DNA of 64,000 nucleotides, taken from contig JAGQDJ010000181.1 of the NCBI GenBank assembly GCA_022885665.1, positions 1 to 64,000 on the forward strand, in the 5' to 3' direction. This DNA comes from Triops longicaudatus (Eukaryota > Arthropoda > Branchiopoda > Notostraca > Triopsidae). The translations under genes and the position numbers were made by a program. Shown here piece after piece: positions 24,501 through 36,510 of this stretch. How positions within the stretch are numbered: position 1 is the first letter of the stretch; every line of letters begins with the position of its first letter. The notes under the pieces were generated by a model that searched no databases, was not told the origin of the DNA, and worked only from the letters and a program-made list of their open reading frames with translations.

Positions 24501-27500
24501 CAGCGTTACTGAATGTCTGAATCCGTTTAAAAATCTGTCCAGTGAAACAAGTGTAAAAAGTCGATAAAAGTCATTTCCTCAGTGTTCTTATGAACACCTT
24601 ATTAACGAAGTCGTGAAAAAAGTATGAAGAGGGGTAAATTAGTAGCACGACAGTGGAGGAGGATAAGCTCAGTTTCGATGCGTGTTACTCGCACGAAGTT
24701 TCGTTTAGTATAGAAGTGCAAAGAAACTATTCCAACGCAAGTATTCTTTCACGTCAAGTACAATCTTTCGCTGTAAAAAAGTTTGTTATTGTCGCAAAGA
24801 TTTCTTGTGCAGCAATTCGTATCTAACAATTTCTTACAGGAAAAGCAATTTCGTAAATGTAGATAAACTGGTGAATATTCCCACAAGAAATTGTCAGTAA
24901 TTTGTTAATAGTATTGGTGATGTGTTAGTAATGTGTTCGTAATTGTTAGTAATTAAAGTACATTGTTAGTAATCTTTATAGCAATGTGAATTTTTAACTG
25001 TGTTCTCTCTGAAGCAATTCCGGAGAACTCGTTTATTTTAAGTTATTTAGTGACGGTTAAGTTAAGTTTCAATGAAACTTTTCTGGTGTTTCCCATATGT
25101 AAGTTGCTAATCTTGCTATTGTCGGTTACGCAAGTTGCCTGTACATTAAAATTTGTCCCTAGTTAAGGAATATTCACGTTGGGGCAAAGGGAATCGAAAC
25201 AGCATTAAAACTTACATTTGACATTCATAGCTACCAATCATTCAAGAATAAATTTGAACATGAAATTGTCCACCTTTTTCCCCTTTTTGGGCTTTTATTC
25301 TTTTACAACTGGTTATCTTAACGTAAACCCGTGCCAAATTTCTTCAGCTTTTACCCTCTCCCAGATCGTGCTTTATCAACCCCGCGTACGAACTGTCCCG
25401 TATAGTAACCCGCACACACATGCACATATGCCACACCGTACAAAACCGCTGCATGATTGCCGATGACTCTGATAAAGCAGTGTTCCACGGCGAGTGGAAA
25501 TTCTCTCGCGTTTCGCTCCATAAGACAAAAAAGGAGCCACTAGCTATCGTTGTATTAAAACTGTGAGGCGAGAAGGGTGGGAAAATATTTTTGAAAATAA
25601 TAACGTGAAATAAAAGTTTAATAGTGCTGCAGAAATGTGAGACTTTCCCCCGAGCCAAAGTCAAGAGGTTCCCGGTAGACAACATAGATAGTGCTCGCCC
25701 CTCATCATCCTCTATGTTGCTTGCCTCTGTCTTTCTCTCTTGCTTCTTGGGTTCTTGGTCCTTGAGCAGGAACTTAGGACGTGACTGGTGAACGCGGGAA
25801 TCATCCCATAAATTGGGAGAAAATTAGGGAGCCAAGCCAGGGAAGAAAGGACGTTTTGTGCTTCTCTTGTTGTTTGTCCCCAGTGAAAATTCTTGCTTGT
25901 TAGCGCAACCCTCTTTCACCCTTCTTCTTGTTATAAAGTCCTCTGTCAAATCTACCAGAGAATTTGTCGTTTTTTTCTGCATCTTTTTTGTCTGTTTTCA
26001 ATTTGAGGAGAGGTTTAAAAGGTCGTAAAAATTTAATTCCCGGGATTATTATGATGACTGGGTGTACGGTACATGCATGTGTCGGTGACAAGCTCAACAA
26101 AAGGCCTATCACACCCTCCCACCAGCCAAAAAGAGGGTTGTTTTGTGGGGGGTAAGGGTGATATTCAGCGATTGTTAGAAGAGCATTAGCCGGAGCACAC
26201 GCCAATATATCTGTAGAGGGCAGTAACTAGATATTGGTGTGGCTTTTGTGTACATGTTCGCTAGGGGTCTTTTAGCTGTCGACACCGCCTGCTACGCTAA
26301 TCATAGCGAGACAGAGGAGAAAGATACCGAATCCCGGAAAGAGAGTTGTGTATAACTAAATACGATTCTCGGCTGACACCATTCTCTTATATTGTTGTAT
26401 ACACAACTGGGGGGGGGGGGTATTGTTGGGAGGGCCTTCTTCTAACCCCACTAGACTCCCGCTTTGCAGATTTACCACCCTTCCGGTGACAAGTTGAAAC
26501 CGGAGGAATAAATGCCACACATTCTTACTTAACCGAGAAGGGAAATTTGCTTGTGGTGCGACAATGGACACAAAGGTTCAGTTGAGGTTGACGTGGTATT
26601 AAGTCGTCAGTGGTTTGTGAAGACGTAACACGAGTACTGTCATGGACTGCGTGGTACCCCGTTTCTGGTGCAGAACATAACAAACGTTTACCCCAGGAGC
26701 AGGCCTCGGCCTATACTCATATACATTTTAAAATAATAATAATAATAATTTAAAATGAAAACTTTAAAGCTCGCTTGATAAATAAACATAGCTTAGATTA
26801 GCAAACTACTTAGTTTAGTTCAGTTAGTTTTGTTCGCAATCACAAGTCAGTTTGATTCATTTATGGCGATCGTTAGTGATTTGAACTTTCCTGTTAAGTC
26901 ACCCGAAAAAAAAAAGAAAGCAAAACAAACTTTTAACAGCTGAAGTAACCTGTGTTTCTATTGGAGCCGAAACAGTGTGGGAATTAGAGGACTTTCTCAA
27001 TTACTGAAAGCTTGTCAAACTTGAATCGTTTAAAAATTACGTGAAACTAACATAAACCTAGACTACAAGCGCCCTAGGCAAGTACGAGTGTACAAAAATA
27101 ATTTTAAAAACTAAAAAAATGAAATAGAAAAATGCTCGAAACTCTGTTTTGTGTGTATTTTTGTGTACTGCGTACCGCCATTTTTATTATTGTTTCTCAG
27201 TTCTGTCACTGAGCGAGAGCCGAAAGTGGCATTTAACCCCTTATGGACACGATTAGGAAATCGCAGTACTTTTGTCAAGAAAACCATATAATTCACTTCG
27301 CAGTGCATACCTAAGAATGTAGAACCGGAAAAAAGAACGAAAGTCATTGTTGTCCCTGTAGTTGATTTTGCGAGTAAGACCTGCAAGACATTTTTTGCGT
27401 TGTGACTCGAGATTTGATAATTTTGAGTTTACTTTGGTTTGTTGTGGTAACTTGCCTGTCGAAAAGTTAACTGAATAAATGTTGACGACGTTACCCACTC

Positions 27501-30500
27501 AGCTTTGTTCAGAAGAAATCGCAAATATTGAACCAGGGTTTACTTCACGGCAAAACCGAAGCAGTCGAACAGTTTAATTTTGTGAAAAGTGACAAAACAG
27601 TAGATCTGTGTGACTTCTCTACATATAAGCTCTTTCGTAAATCACTGAGCTTCAGTGCTATATATATATTCTATAATTCTACAAGGGTTCTGAAACAGCA
27701 CAATCGATTTCAAACGATCCGAGACTTAAAAGTCCCGACAGTCCATAAAAATGCAAGTAGTATTACAAGATATTGGCGTTGCTGGTAAGTCGAAAAATGG
27801 ACACACTGTTAAGTCTTGTCATGGAAAATAACAGATTACTGTGGCAATAGATCAAAGCGGAAACTTGGATCGCATTTTTGTCTGCTCTAGTTTGAAACTT
27901 TTGCTTGGAAAACGGCCGTGTGCTTCGTAATGTCTGTACGTCATGGTCAAATTCTTACCAGAAGCACCACAAAGACACTGCTTGAAACCCTCAATACTAA
28001 CGTAAATAAACCTAAGACCTAAGGGAGTCTTGTATATTTGTTTATTCGCGAAAAATGCAAGTTTTTGTGATCAGATTCGGTATCGTTGGAATTCTGTGAT
28101 GTGCGAGTGTTGAAGTAGGGCGTTAGTAACACTCAAAGATAGAATGTCAGATACTTTTAAAGCTGGTCAGTATTCTTTGGTTGAGCTGCACGTCGGTTTC
28201 ACTTATTTTACTTTTTGTAGCGTGTTGTGACAAAAAATTCCGAGAACTGTGCTCCAAGATTCTTTGGAAAATCGCGTGACGCAATTTAGCGAGTCGACGG
28301 AGTTTTGCCAGTTTTTTCCTAAAGCTGGGGAAAGTGACAGAGTTTGTCGCAATTGGTTTGAGGGAAAATATATTGTACTGTAATCTAAAACTGCTTTAAC
28401 GTAGTTCACGGCAAAAGTTTCGGAACTGTAGCTTGGAAACTCTACTGAAATAAATATTTCTGAAAATTGGCATCGACATTAAAACCTGTCTCAAGGACTT
28501 TTTCTGACAGCGTTAAATTCAAAATGTTCTTGTCAAGGGACATTTTCGTAAACAAAAAGGTTTATCGATCTTGATTTTTTTTTTTTTTTTTTTTTTAACT
28601 GGGAAGAAAAGCAAGAAAAGATAGGGTAAAAGCTAGGACCGTTTTGGTGTTGTCGTTAAGCCCCAGTTCGGTTAATGACCATCTTTTGCAGCAGGCTTTT
28701 AATTGCAACTATTGTTCAAGTGTGTGTGGTGAAGGAGCAAGAGAGTTTTGTTGTTCGAGTATTATGGGGAACTGGTAGTGTACGGCGCGGGGGAAGGAAG
28801 CATCTTGAAATTAGAGAGAAATGGGTTGCAGAGAAAAAGCTTGAATACTTTTGGTCGCCTGGGCGACAAAAGTGTATTGTTAGCGAGTGGAGTTTGAGCA
28901 TTAAAGAAAGGGAACGGGGGGCACGTATGCCAAAAAGGATGTGCCCTACAAAGAAATCTCGCTTTATTCCTTGTCTGTTGGGTCAGAAAGAAAAAGCTTG
29001 TCAGAAAAATGCCACTTGGGTTATACACACTATGCCTCACCCTCCCAACCCTCTTATTTTTCAGCCTGCCGGAGCGGAAAAGTTTTCTTGGGGTGGAGTT
29101 CATATTCATAACCTGTCTAATGGGGTGTGGTAAAAGCTATCAACATCGCTTTGGTTCTTGACAATAGCATTCGTGGCCACAAATTGGACACCTTTTTCGT
29201 GGGAAATGAGGTTTGGCCCCCTCTTGGAAGAAAAGGGAGCTTGACGTGTCACCGTTTAGCTTTCACGGTTTCTTGCAATGATCGTTTAGGCAGAAGGTGC
29301 CCAATATTCGACAACAGGCACTTTTCAGTAGCCCCTCTCATGTTATGTAGTGTAATTGCGTGAGGCATTGTTGATGGTTGGAGCGTAACTGTAAATTAAA
29401 CTTACAATACCGGCATTCATGCCTTCTCTCGTTCTCATCCTTCGCAACCCGTCGACTACAGTAGTTGAACTCGCCGTTTCTACGGAACTCTTTCTCCAAC
29501 TAACCTTGCCGTAGTTAGACGAACTTTAATTTTCCAGCTTTTCCATGAGTTTTCCATGTTCTGAATATAGATTAACGTAAGGTAGAATAAGTCAGTTTTC
29601 GTTAAATTGGGTTGGGTAAAGTTGAAAGGGTACAGAAGCGATGAACAATGTACAATAAAAATACCCGTCCATATAGTGTAACTTCGCATCACCAACGACT
29701 TGTGATGTTAGTTTATCCTGAAACTGGTGGACTGTTTTTGACATTTGGCAAGCGTTTTGCCATGAGTGCTGGTAACTATTACATACTTTACTCGTATCAC
29801 GTATGCCTAAGTACAGTATTGTCAAAAGTCGAGGAACACCTGATCAAGATAATTGACTGTGTGGCATAGAAGAGGATCTTTTACTTGTAAAAGAAAGGAG
29901 CTTGTGAAACTTGATAGATTAGGAACGAACTAACGTACGTGACGCTTTTGGTTTATAAATAGTCCTGTGTAACCGACATGTATATTTCGCTTATGGGGAT
30001 TTTCGTTGGCTGCTCCGGAGCACGGTTTTCTTACTGTCAGGTTATCCAGCGAATGGTCTGACTGGGAATCGGTGAAGAAGAATCTTGTCAAGTGGGTTTG
30101 CGCGGTTAATCCACTTGGTATAACTTGAAGGAAGCTTAAGTCGGAGCCAAGATTGCTCAGGTTGGTTTTAAGCTAGTAATGAAAGGTCAGGTAAATGTTG
30201 GGTGTGCTTAACTTCCAGGTAGACACAATACGAGACATGCATCCTTTCGTATTGTGATCCAGGTCATTTTTATTTATTTTTTTTTTTCATCATAATACAG
30301 GTAGTGAATGATATGAGACGACAGTTTAGTTGAATCAGGTGGGATAGGTTAGTTAAGCTTTGCAGCTAAACTAAGTTAAGGTTCAGGTTCAAAATTAATG
30401 GTGTCAGTTAAATTGTAATTTGAGATACAGCTTATAGTAAGTTAACTTAGGTGAAGCTCAGGAATTCTAAACTAGCTTGGGTTTTAAGGCAGGTACATTT

Positions 30501-33500
30501 AAGTTATGGTAAGCTAAAAATAGTTAACTTCCAGACAAAGAACAAGTGGAGAATGCACGCAACATTTCAAGTACTTCTCCCCCGTGAAAGGTGTGCATAT
30601 TCTTTGCTTTTTGTTGCCTTTAAGTATCCACGCTGAAGAATGTTTCGAATATCTTAATATGGATGTTAGGGTTTTTGAAAGAAAGGTATTCCAGTCCATT
30701 GAAGAAGAGCTATAGCGTCTGAAAGCAAGGGTGCGTTTATGCACGTAATGTCCAGTAGCTGCACATTCCCTGTTTTCACAGGGGGAAAACACCCTATTGG
30801 GTCAGTGCCTCTTAGGGTGTTATGTATAGCTAGATCCCCAAAAGCGTTTGAGTGAAGCTCACCTATGTCTATAGTGTTTTACCTGTCTAGCATACCATCA
30901 ATACCCCTAGCTTCCGTTTTTTTTTTTCGCTTTTTTATTTTTGGCTTGTAAACTTTCAGTTTAAGGCTTCTATTTAGGCGACTCGAGTCATACCTACTAA
31001 GGAAGGGTAGATGATGCATAATGGACCAGATGTTTATATAAGTGAGTGGATGAAAGAAAAGGCTCGATTTCCGAGGAATTTCCTCTCTTTTTTTGCTGCC
31101 TTATTAATTCCTTTAGTATAATCCTCTTTTTGTAAAGTAGCACGGGTAGGAGCTGTTTGAATTGTTCATGGTCAGTCGGACGTTTCTAAACAATCTTAAA
31201 TATTTTAATATTGCAAGAGAACAGAATAGCTTCTGGAAATATTCTTCCTTGGTATTTGAGAAGAATGTTGGAAACAAAGGTTAAAGGGTATCATACAAAA
31301 TAGTTTTCACGGAATAATCATTGTTTAATTAGTGATCGTATTTTATCTTTTGTAGGGAAATAGTTTAACAAAATACGTTAGTTCACGTGTAAATCGGATG
31401 TGTAAGAATTGGCCCGAAGATTTTCAAACGTTTGAATCTGGCCGTTTGAAATAAGCGTACTTGAATTTCTTTGATTTTGCGAACGAAGATAATTGCCGAG
31501 TGTAAAATCGAAATCTTAGCGTTTCCTATCATTCTCGACAAAAGTATTTCCTACATTTTTCTTTATGTGTGTGCATGAGTCGTGATAGCTCGAAATAAAT
31601 GGGTCGTTTCCGTTGGTAATCATTTTACAGTTATCAGTTTAATAATCGCGCAAGTGAGCTCATACCAGAGAATAATTTTTTTATTTTTTTTTATATTTTT
31701 GTCCATTGGAAATAAGAATTTTATTATTAGTAAGAATTGGGTAACGTTTATTTATACATAAATAAATATTTTAAGTGTACGTTTTTTTCCATTGATAAAC
31801 GAAAGGAAAACTGAAGTTTGATTGGTGTTTCCGTAATTTAGATTTGTTGCATAAATAAAGTTTCCCTGATTCAAATAGAAGGGCTTTCCTTTTTCACTAG
31901 CAAACGTCTGGAACGTGATTAACGTGTCGAAAAAAATATGCAATCGTTTTTGTCAATTTAGCCTGTATTATTATTATTATGATTATTATTTATTGCCACA
32001 GTTAAGGCGCAAAGGCCACTACAAATAATATTCTTATAATTCTCTTAAGTAAGTGAAGGATTTAGATACTAAGTACATCTAGGAAAAATGTATTAGTAAT
32101 TTCTTACAAATCCTCTTTTTTGCACATTTATTTGTAATTTTTAGGGGGAGGGATCTAAACGGGTAACATATTCAAGCGAGGAAAGCTTTGAAATAATACT
32201 GTAGGTCCATTCTTTCGTTGTAAGCAAATAAAGCGGATATTGTCTGTGAAAATAGTACTTCCTTATTGAATCTTCTTGTGGTTGACATCGCTTGGGCCTG
32301 TTGGTGCGTTGTATGTGATGTTTTTCTTGATCCGGCCTGCTGGCGGGCGGAGTGAGGGGATGTCATGAAACAAACAATGAGATCTTGTAGTTGATCCAAT
32401 TTTTTTTCTCTCTGGCACTCGTTAATGCGCAGGTGGCTATTACGGCGGCGGTCACGCGAACGGGAATAATCCCAATTACCAGGGTGGCAACCGAGGTGGA
32501 AGAGGAGGTTCTTACGGGTAATCCATTTTCTTTGCATTTTTATATATTTAGTATAAGATTTAATTGTCAAGTGCACGTGCTGTTTTTCCAGTTGTCTTTT
32601 AAACAACTGTTTTTGGCCTTGAAAACCTTAAAAACAAACATGCGGTCGTGCAACTGTTGTGGCATTAGGTGCAGAAGAATTTGTTTGGGTCAACTTTTTT
32701 TTAAAGAAATGGCGTATTCTGTGTCTTTAAAAAACTCACTTAAAAGAAAATAAGGATGTTATCTAAAATTCCTTATTACTTTCCATCTCTTCACTTTTTA
32801 TTTTCTATAGATGTGCGTTGAAAATTAGTATGTTATTTGAAAAATGTAGTGGGGGAGAGGGTGAAAGTAAGGGAAAAAGAGGGGTAGAGTGGGGAATGGT
32901 GAGGAAATAGTTTGAAAAACCAGCTTGTTTTTCGGGTGAAATTGGTGTGTATTAACGTATGTTTGATGAGCGGTTGTCAACGCTCATTAAAAATTGCATG
33001 AGAGGGGTTAGAAAAGAGCGGGGAGGAAGGGGGCGTGGACCTCCCATGGCGTCTACCACCGGCACTTGATTCATTTTAATGCGCTTGTCCTTGTATGTCA
33101 TAACGTCTGCCTTGTCAGCGTTCGGAGGGACACATTATTGGACGAAACCCGAGGGAGCACGTTCCGCGTACTTTTTTTGTCCTTTTTATTGCACTAACAA
33201 GTCACACACACACAGAAAAAAAAAGAAAAGAAAAAGAGAGGGAGAGTGCGTGACCGAGTGAATGCCAAGTTTGTATTACTCGAGAACAACCTTGTTAGGA
33301 TGGTCATTAACTCATTTTCTACTTTGGTTTTCTCCGTTTCCTATATGTTTAGATCCTACGACTCGAGAAGCGGAGGGGGAGCATATCCAAGACCACCCTA
33401 TCAAGTAAGAAGTGACTACTTTTAAATTAAATTACTATTAAATCGAAGGAAAAGTTTTTTCATAAATTTAACAATCTCTTTAAAAGGAGCAGATTTTTTT

Positions 33501-33924
33501 AAGGAAATAGCAACTAGAATGAAATTAAATTGTTTCAATAAATTACTAGTTTCAGTAGTTGCGTTAGATTTTTCGGAAATTGAGGCTTTTGGGTGTTAGA
33601 TAGTTACAAACTATAATCAGTGATAATTGGAGTCAAGTAGAATGTTAAAAAAAAATCAAGCAAAATCTTAATATAATCCATTTGCACCAAGTTAAACAGG
33701 GGTTTTCGAATGTAATCTTCGTTGTTATCATGTAGTTCTTTTTAATTTTCAAAAATTGTTATTTAGTGTTATTTTCTTTTTTAAAAAAAAATATTCTGTT
33801 ATGTCCATTGCAGAATCAAGGAGCACAGCGTGGGAGAGGTGCGCAAAATGGCTACGGGAGCCAGCAGCATACACCGAGAGGAGGGGGTTACTATACTTCC
33901 GGTTACCAAGGAAATCGTTATTAA
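12494..33924 (+). CDS. XRN2: 5'-3' exoribonuclease 2 (Rat1/XRN2), nuclear
   Basis: Nineteen exons: 12494-12568, 12619-12746, 12800-12911, 13299-13472, 13562-13724, 13801-13959, 14208-14722, 16483-16611, 16689-16934, 17012-17119, 17396-17485, 17547-17703, 18161-18344, 18422-18547, 19049-19177, 19264-19400, 32433-32517, 33353-33404, 33814-33924. They give 959 aa (human 950). XRN2 degrades 5'-monophosphate RNA, drives transcription termination after poly(A) cleavage and trims rRNA. The start MGVPAFFRWL is the conserved N-terminus. Acidic catalytic motifs are present: YLDMNG, MAIDG, GEGEHK, CGADAD and GNDFLP. A CCHC zinc knuckle (C264, C267, H272, C277) supports nuclear XRN2 rather than cytoplasmic XRN1. 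A KRKR basic cluster (505-508) before an acidic patch suits a nuclear signal. The last about 90 residues are Gly/Arg/Tyr-rich, an RGG-like RNA-binding tail, and its exons lie beyond a 13-kb intron. Intron 12 opens with an exon-like extension. Confidence 0.97.
13975..14195 (+). repeat. TTTA/TTTAT-rich low-complexity tract in XRN2 intron 6
   Basis: Nearly continuous T-rich sequence with many TTTAT and TTATT units. It creates a spurious open frame that runs into exon 7. The real exon 7 starts at 14208, completing the glycine of the zinc knuckle. Confidence 0.7.
15501..15589. repeat. (TA)n microsatellite in XRN2 intron 7
   Basis: About 44 uninterrupted TA dinucleotides, directly followed by a TTAGG-like degenerate array. 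It is likely to be highly length-variable and can extrude cruciform structure. Confidence 0.97.
15603..15925 (+). repeat. Degenerate AGGTTA (TTAGG-like) array
   Basis: About 320 bp dominated by variants of AGGTTA, AAGTTA and AGGTTT. This is the longest such array in the window. Similar shorter arrays lie at about 5521-5570, 24004-24170, 30330-30500, 40090-40150 and, in the reverse sense, 40712-40850. They resemble the arthropod telomere unit TTAGG but are degenerate, and at 5.5 and 40.7 kb they sit next to a shared GGGGCGTATAA motif. Either interstitial telomere-like DNA or the body of a dispersed repeat would fit. Confidence 0.65.
17704..17754 (+). other. Exon-like extension at the 5' end of XRN2 intron 12
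   Basis: If the intron 12 donor is not used, the XRN2 frame continues for 16 codons to a TGA at about 17752. These codons encode R-K-G-D-K-L-Y-Y-V-S-H-G-Y-E-H-E, where the spliced product continues R-K-R-N-T-R-G-D-T-W-M-Y-V-S-K-H. The shared order K..GD...YVS suggests that the intron start is a diverged partial copy of exon 13. Retention would give a protein of about 701 aa lacking the C-terminal region. This is inference from similarity; the canonical donor GTAAGG is good. Confidence 0.4.
19985..21254. mobile_element. hAT-type transposon (non-autonomous or decayed) in XRN2 intron 16
   Basis: The ends are perfect 12-bp terminal inverted repeats, CAGTGCTTCTCA at 19985-19996 and TGAGAAGCACTG at 21243-21254. 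The flanks are TTCTAATC (19977-19984) and TTCTAACT (21255-21262), an imperfect 8-bp duplication matching at 6 of 8 positions. A CAG terminus with an 8-bp target duplication is the hAT signature. The interior (1.27 kb) has only unconvincing open frames, so no intact transposase is present. Confidence 0.7.
24004..24170 (+). repeat. Degenerate AGGTTA array in XRN2 intron 16
   Basis: About 160 bp of loosely repeated AGGTTAG, TTAAG and TCTAATxxA units, of the same type as the longer array in intron 7 but more degraded. Confidence 0.45.
30330..30510 (+). repeat. Degenerate AGGTTA/AAGTTA array in XRN2 intron 16
   Basis: Repeated TAGGTTAGTTAAG, TAAGTTAAGGT and AAGTTAAC-like units on the plus strand. 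It belongs to the same dispersed class as the array in intron 7. Confidence 0.45.
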
Positions 33925-35409
33925 CCGTTTGACCCATCTAAACGATAGTGCTGTGTACGCCCATATTACGAAAAAATCGTTGGTTCGAATTCGAAGTAGG
34001 AAGACTTAAATAGTAGAGACCTGTCGCGTGAAAAATGAGGGAAATTGCACTGTAAAAGAAGACAGATTTAGGCTAAGGATTTCTGTGTATTTTCGTGCAA
34101 AAATTTTGTATGAGCTGAAAAGAAAATTACAATTGACCGTTTTTTACAAAGAGCTTTCGTTTTTAGGCTCTTTGCGCATTATTACACTATCTACGCATTC
34201 TACTGTGTAAACTTGGTACAAAAGGTTCTTTGACAGTTATTTAAAACTTAGAGTGAAGAAATTTTCCCATGGGAATCCAACAAGTTATAGCCTAGTTTTG
34301 GGATATGATTCGAAGGAAATACTCCAATGTTTCCGGGTAAGTGACTTTATTCGGACGCATAAGAGAAGCTAATATATGTGTGTGCGCCCCCTAACCCTCC
34401 GCTCTTGGCTGATGGGGTGCTTCATATTGGGAGCGATTCACCCGCGATATGAAAGACTGCCACCAAGCAACCAGTTGTATGAGTAAATAAGGATGATTTT
34501 ACTTGTGCAGGGGTTAATCTCGGTTGACTTACTAGGTTATTAAACTGGTGCCTTTCATTGCGGATGGTTAGTTAACCCTTGTCTAACGATTATTGTCTAT
34601 ACTTTGTCTATAGCTTTGCACCTCGTTGCTCACGGTTGCCTAATATTACAAGGGCTTGTTTCCAATATTAGGACTACCTTTTCTCAGGTTTTTCGTAACT
34701 GATGCGGTAAATATGGTTCGGACGAAAAGAGTCACGTCTCATTTGTCGAGTATTGCATTTGCTGCTGGACTTTTCTGACACAATTTTATTTGATTAAATA
34801 ATGCTCCATCTTAACCAGCCAATTCTTTAGATCAACTAATCGGTGTAACCAAAACTCGAAATGTCGGAGTTTAAATATTCAGTTTCGCAATCGAGGATCT
34901 TTCAGCTCCTCCGCGGACTACTTGTTGTGACAGTTCTGCTGCTGAGTTGAAAAATCTCGGAAATATCGCTGCACCGAACAGAAAAACTTCGGAGATGATT
35001 GAAAGTTCGTTACAGCGAGAGCTTTTTTGTATTTCTAACTAAAGGTAACAGTAACAGACTGAGCTCAGTCGTGCAGTGCAAGTAAAAATCAACTATCAAA
35101 ATCTCTGGATTTCATTGTCACTGTTCTAAACTTTAAAAACAAAAAGTAAGTGTAAAGGGACCCTTTTGAACTTGTAAAAAAATGCAGCGCTAATGCCTAA
35201 AACTAGAATTGGAAAATACCTGTTAACTGGTGTTAATTTGAACACATCGGGTAACAGCATTTTAGTGGAAAGAGGACACCGCCTTTAGCTCTTTAGCTAC
35301 TCAACAACGCAACGAATTAGGTGTATTCAGACATAGCGACGAAAAGGATTTCTTTGCATACCAAAAATAAAGATTTCATTTCGACTCTTTTCCTGTCAAC
35401 AGGAGGTTC

Positions 35410-35532
35410 AAAATAAGGTACTATTTGTACTATTTGTACTAAAATAAGGTACTATTTATACTATTTGTTTGTACTATTTGTACTAAAATAAGGTACAAAA
35501 TAAGGTACTATTTGTACAAAATAAGGTACTAA
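35410..35532 (+). repeat. Minisatellite of AAAATAAGGTACTATTTGTACT units
   Basis: About 120 bp is built from reshuffled copies of AAAATAAGGTAC and TATTTGTAC. At least five AATAAGGTAC and five TTTGTAC modules occur in irregular order, pointing to repeated slippage or unequal exchange. The GGTAC and GTAC palindromic cores are kept in every copy. Confidence 0.8.
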
Positions 35533-35923
35533 TTGGCGCTTTTGCGGTGTTTTCGAAAATGTAGGATCAGAGGGTAACCAAAATTACTGATAGCTCTGTC
35601 TTTTTATACAAAGATAGCACAGTGTTCGTTATATCGCCTGTACGAAAACACGAGCCACAGCCCATAGCCTTTAGATAAGTTTTAGTGCTCAAACTTAACC
35701 AGCAAGCTCCGAACTCTTTCCCAATGTTATAGCTTCTGGATTGTTGAAGGGACTCTCGTAACTTGTCTGGGAAAGCTCCAGATTGGTTGTGATAAAAAGA
35801 GAATGAAAACAAACTCATTTCTAAACTACATTTGAGTTAGCTATTGGGCAAGATGATTTCTTCCCGCCGTGAAAGCTGAGTGAAACGCTAACTACAGAGG
35901 TGCACTAAGCGCTCGCTTCACGG

Positions 35924-36510
35924 CAGTAGCGTAACGAGTGTAGGGTAGGCAGGGCACGTGTCCTGGGCGCCAATTTGAGGGGGCGCCATTTTTATGATAC
36001 TCTTTTAAAATAGAATTAAATACAATATTTTCTTAGGGCCAAACAAAATGTACTTCGGCATAACACGTGAAGTACGACTGCATGTGTCACTTTTTGTTCC
36101 ACATAACCCATTCTACGCTGCTTGTTGGGAGACGGCTCAATTGTAGCCAAATTTGTAACTTGTGAGCGAAAAGTTCTTCAAGACTGAGAAAAGTCAATGT
36201 TGCACACATTACTGCAAGTTACCCGTCAGTATGTTTTCGCAAAACAAGCGGTAAGTGTTTAAGAAATTAAATAAAGTGTTATATCACTGGTTTGCTTTAT
36301 TTGCTTTTGCAATGCGTAACAAATGACCTAAGCCCCGTCTCCTTTCCTTTTCTTCCTTTGATCTAAGTCGTATGGATCTACACCCAGGTATTTGCATTGC
36401 ACCTTTTTAAGGTGTAAAAGACAACATATTCATTGCCCTCCGATTTATATTTTTTATGGAGGCCGCCACCATTTTTCATTTGCCCTGGGCGCCGTTTGGC
36501 CTCGCCACTG
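35924..36510. mobile_element. hAT-type non-autonomous element (587 bp) with 8-bp target-site duplication
   Basis: The left end reads CAGTAGCGTAACGAG and the right end, reversed, reads CAGTGGCGAGGCCAAA, sharing CAGTRGCG. Both subterminal parts carry GGGCGCC blocks. Flanks are CTTCACGG (35916-35923) and CTTCACGC (36511-36518), matching at 7 of 8 positions. These are hAT features. No transposase frame is present inside. Confidence 0.75.

Larger units (their letters stand above)
19401..32432. other. XRN2 intron 16 (13.0 kb), no nested gene recognised
   Basis: This intron runs from a GTAAGT donor to a CAG acceptor and is about seven times longer than any other XRN2 intron. Besides a hAT-type element (19985-21254) it holds TTAGG-like arrays near 24.0 and 30.4 kb, a G run near 26409-26420, a T run near 28576-28594 and AT-rich filler. 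Open frames on both strands were inspected, including one of 152 codons near 28675; none shows a family motif or plausible splice structure. Confidence 0.6.

Noticed and set aside
28675..29133. 152-codon open frame in XRN2 intron 16 as a nested gene
   Set aside because: No domain, no splice partners and a low-complexity charged composition. The opposite strand is also open over the same stretch, which points to chance.
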